From contig JADRCO010000014.1 of assembly GCA_021464525.1 (NCBI GenBank), positions 1 through 64,000 on the forward strand: DNA of 64,000 nucleotides. Reading direction: 5' to 3'. Positions within the stretch are counted from its first letter, which is position 1. Every line of letters starts with the position of its first letter. The DNA comes from Rhizophagus sp. LPA8_4_AMF. Its lineage: Eukaryota; Glomeromycota; Glomeromycetes; Glomerales; Glomeraceae. This document shows positions 63,999 to 64,000 of the stretch, piece after piece. The notes under the pieces are model-generated. The model had not been told where the DNA came from. It saw only the letters and a list, made by a program, of their open reading frames with translations, and made no database searches. The position numbers were made by a program, and so were the translations under genes.

Positions 63999-64000
63999 AA

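Noticed and set aside
1-64000. tRNA, rRNA, CRISPR or telomere repeats
   Set aside because: Scanned for GGTTCGAATCC-like T-arms, regular spacer arrays and TTAGGG runs on both strands; none was convincing.

Overview
The window looks like nuclear DNA of an arbuscular mycorrhizal fungus of the Rhizophagus irregularis type (Glomeromycotina). This is an inference from four things: very AT-rich sequence; many short GT-AG introns (about 50-130 bp) in AT-rich genes; expanded families typical of these fungi (TKL-like kinases, kinase-Sel1 fusions, intronless F-box proteins, BTB proteins); and dense transposon debris. No tRNA, rRNA or CRISPR array was recognised.

Layout. 1-4.3 kb is AT-rich intergenic DNA. 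4.3-6.7 kb holds a nine-exon protein kinase gene (+). 7.7-9.1 kb is a decayed gene. 9.9-11.3 kb (-) is an uncharacterised three-exon gene with an acidic Gly/Asp/Ser tract. 12-18 kb is gene debris plus inverted-repeat elements, including one MITE nested in another. 18.2-19.7 kb (-) is an F-box protein. 21.5-21.8 kb is a fossil of a DIRS-like retroelement. 23.5-25.6 kb (+) is a ten-exon TRM44-type tRNA Um44 methyltransferase. 26.9-27.9 kb (+) is a small Cys/His plus RRM-like protein. 28.7-29.1 kb is a diverged tandem array of about 180-190 bp period. 30.7-35.1 and 39.7-42.6 kb (both +) are a tandem pair of kinase-Sel1 genes with identical intron phases. A dead BTB gene and a 1.26-kb inverted-repeat element lie between them. 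43.0-47.0 kb (-) is a 17-exon SCYL2-type pseudokinase. 47.4-49.6 kb is a second, AT-shifted copy of the 9-11 kb segment. 49.6-58.3 kb is an AT-rich gene desert with at least five MITE-like inverted-repeat elements, including a Mutator-like element with a 9-bp target duplication. 58.3-63.6 kb (-) is an 18-exon symplekin gene. The last 160 bases hold the 3' end of an unidentified minus-strand gene.

How it fits together. Three housekeeping genes (TRM44 in tRNA modification, SCYL2 in clathrin/endosome traffic, symplekin in mRNA 3'-end processing) lie among lineage-expanded signalling genes and repeats. The most unusual signals are three: GC-to-AT transition-biased decay between the two copies of an unknown gene family; internal growth of alternating Sel1 units in one of two tandem kinase-Sel1 paralogues; and a repeat of about 180 bp found both in a free-standing array and inside the Mutator-like element. 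Gene models were spliced by hand, and reading phase was checked at every junction for the kinase, TRM44, RRM, kinase-Sel1, SCYL2, symplekin and 434-aa models.
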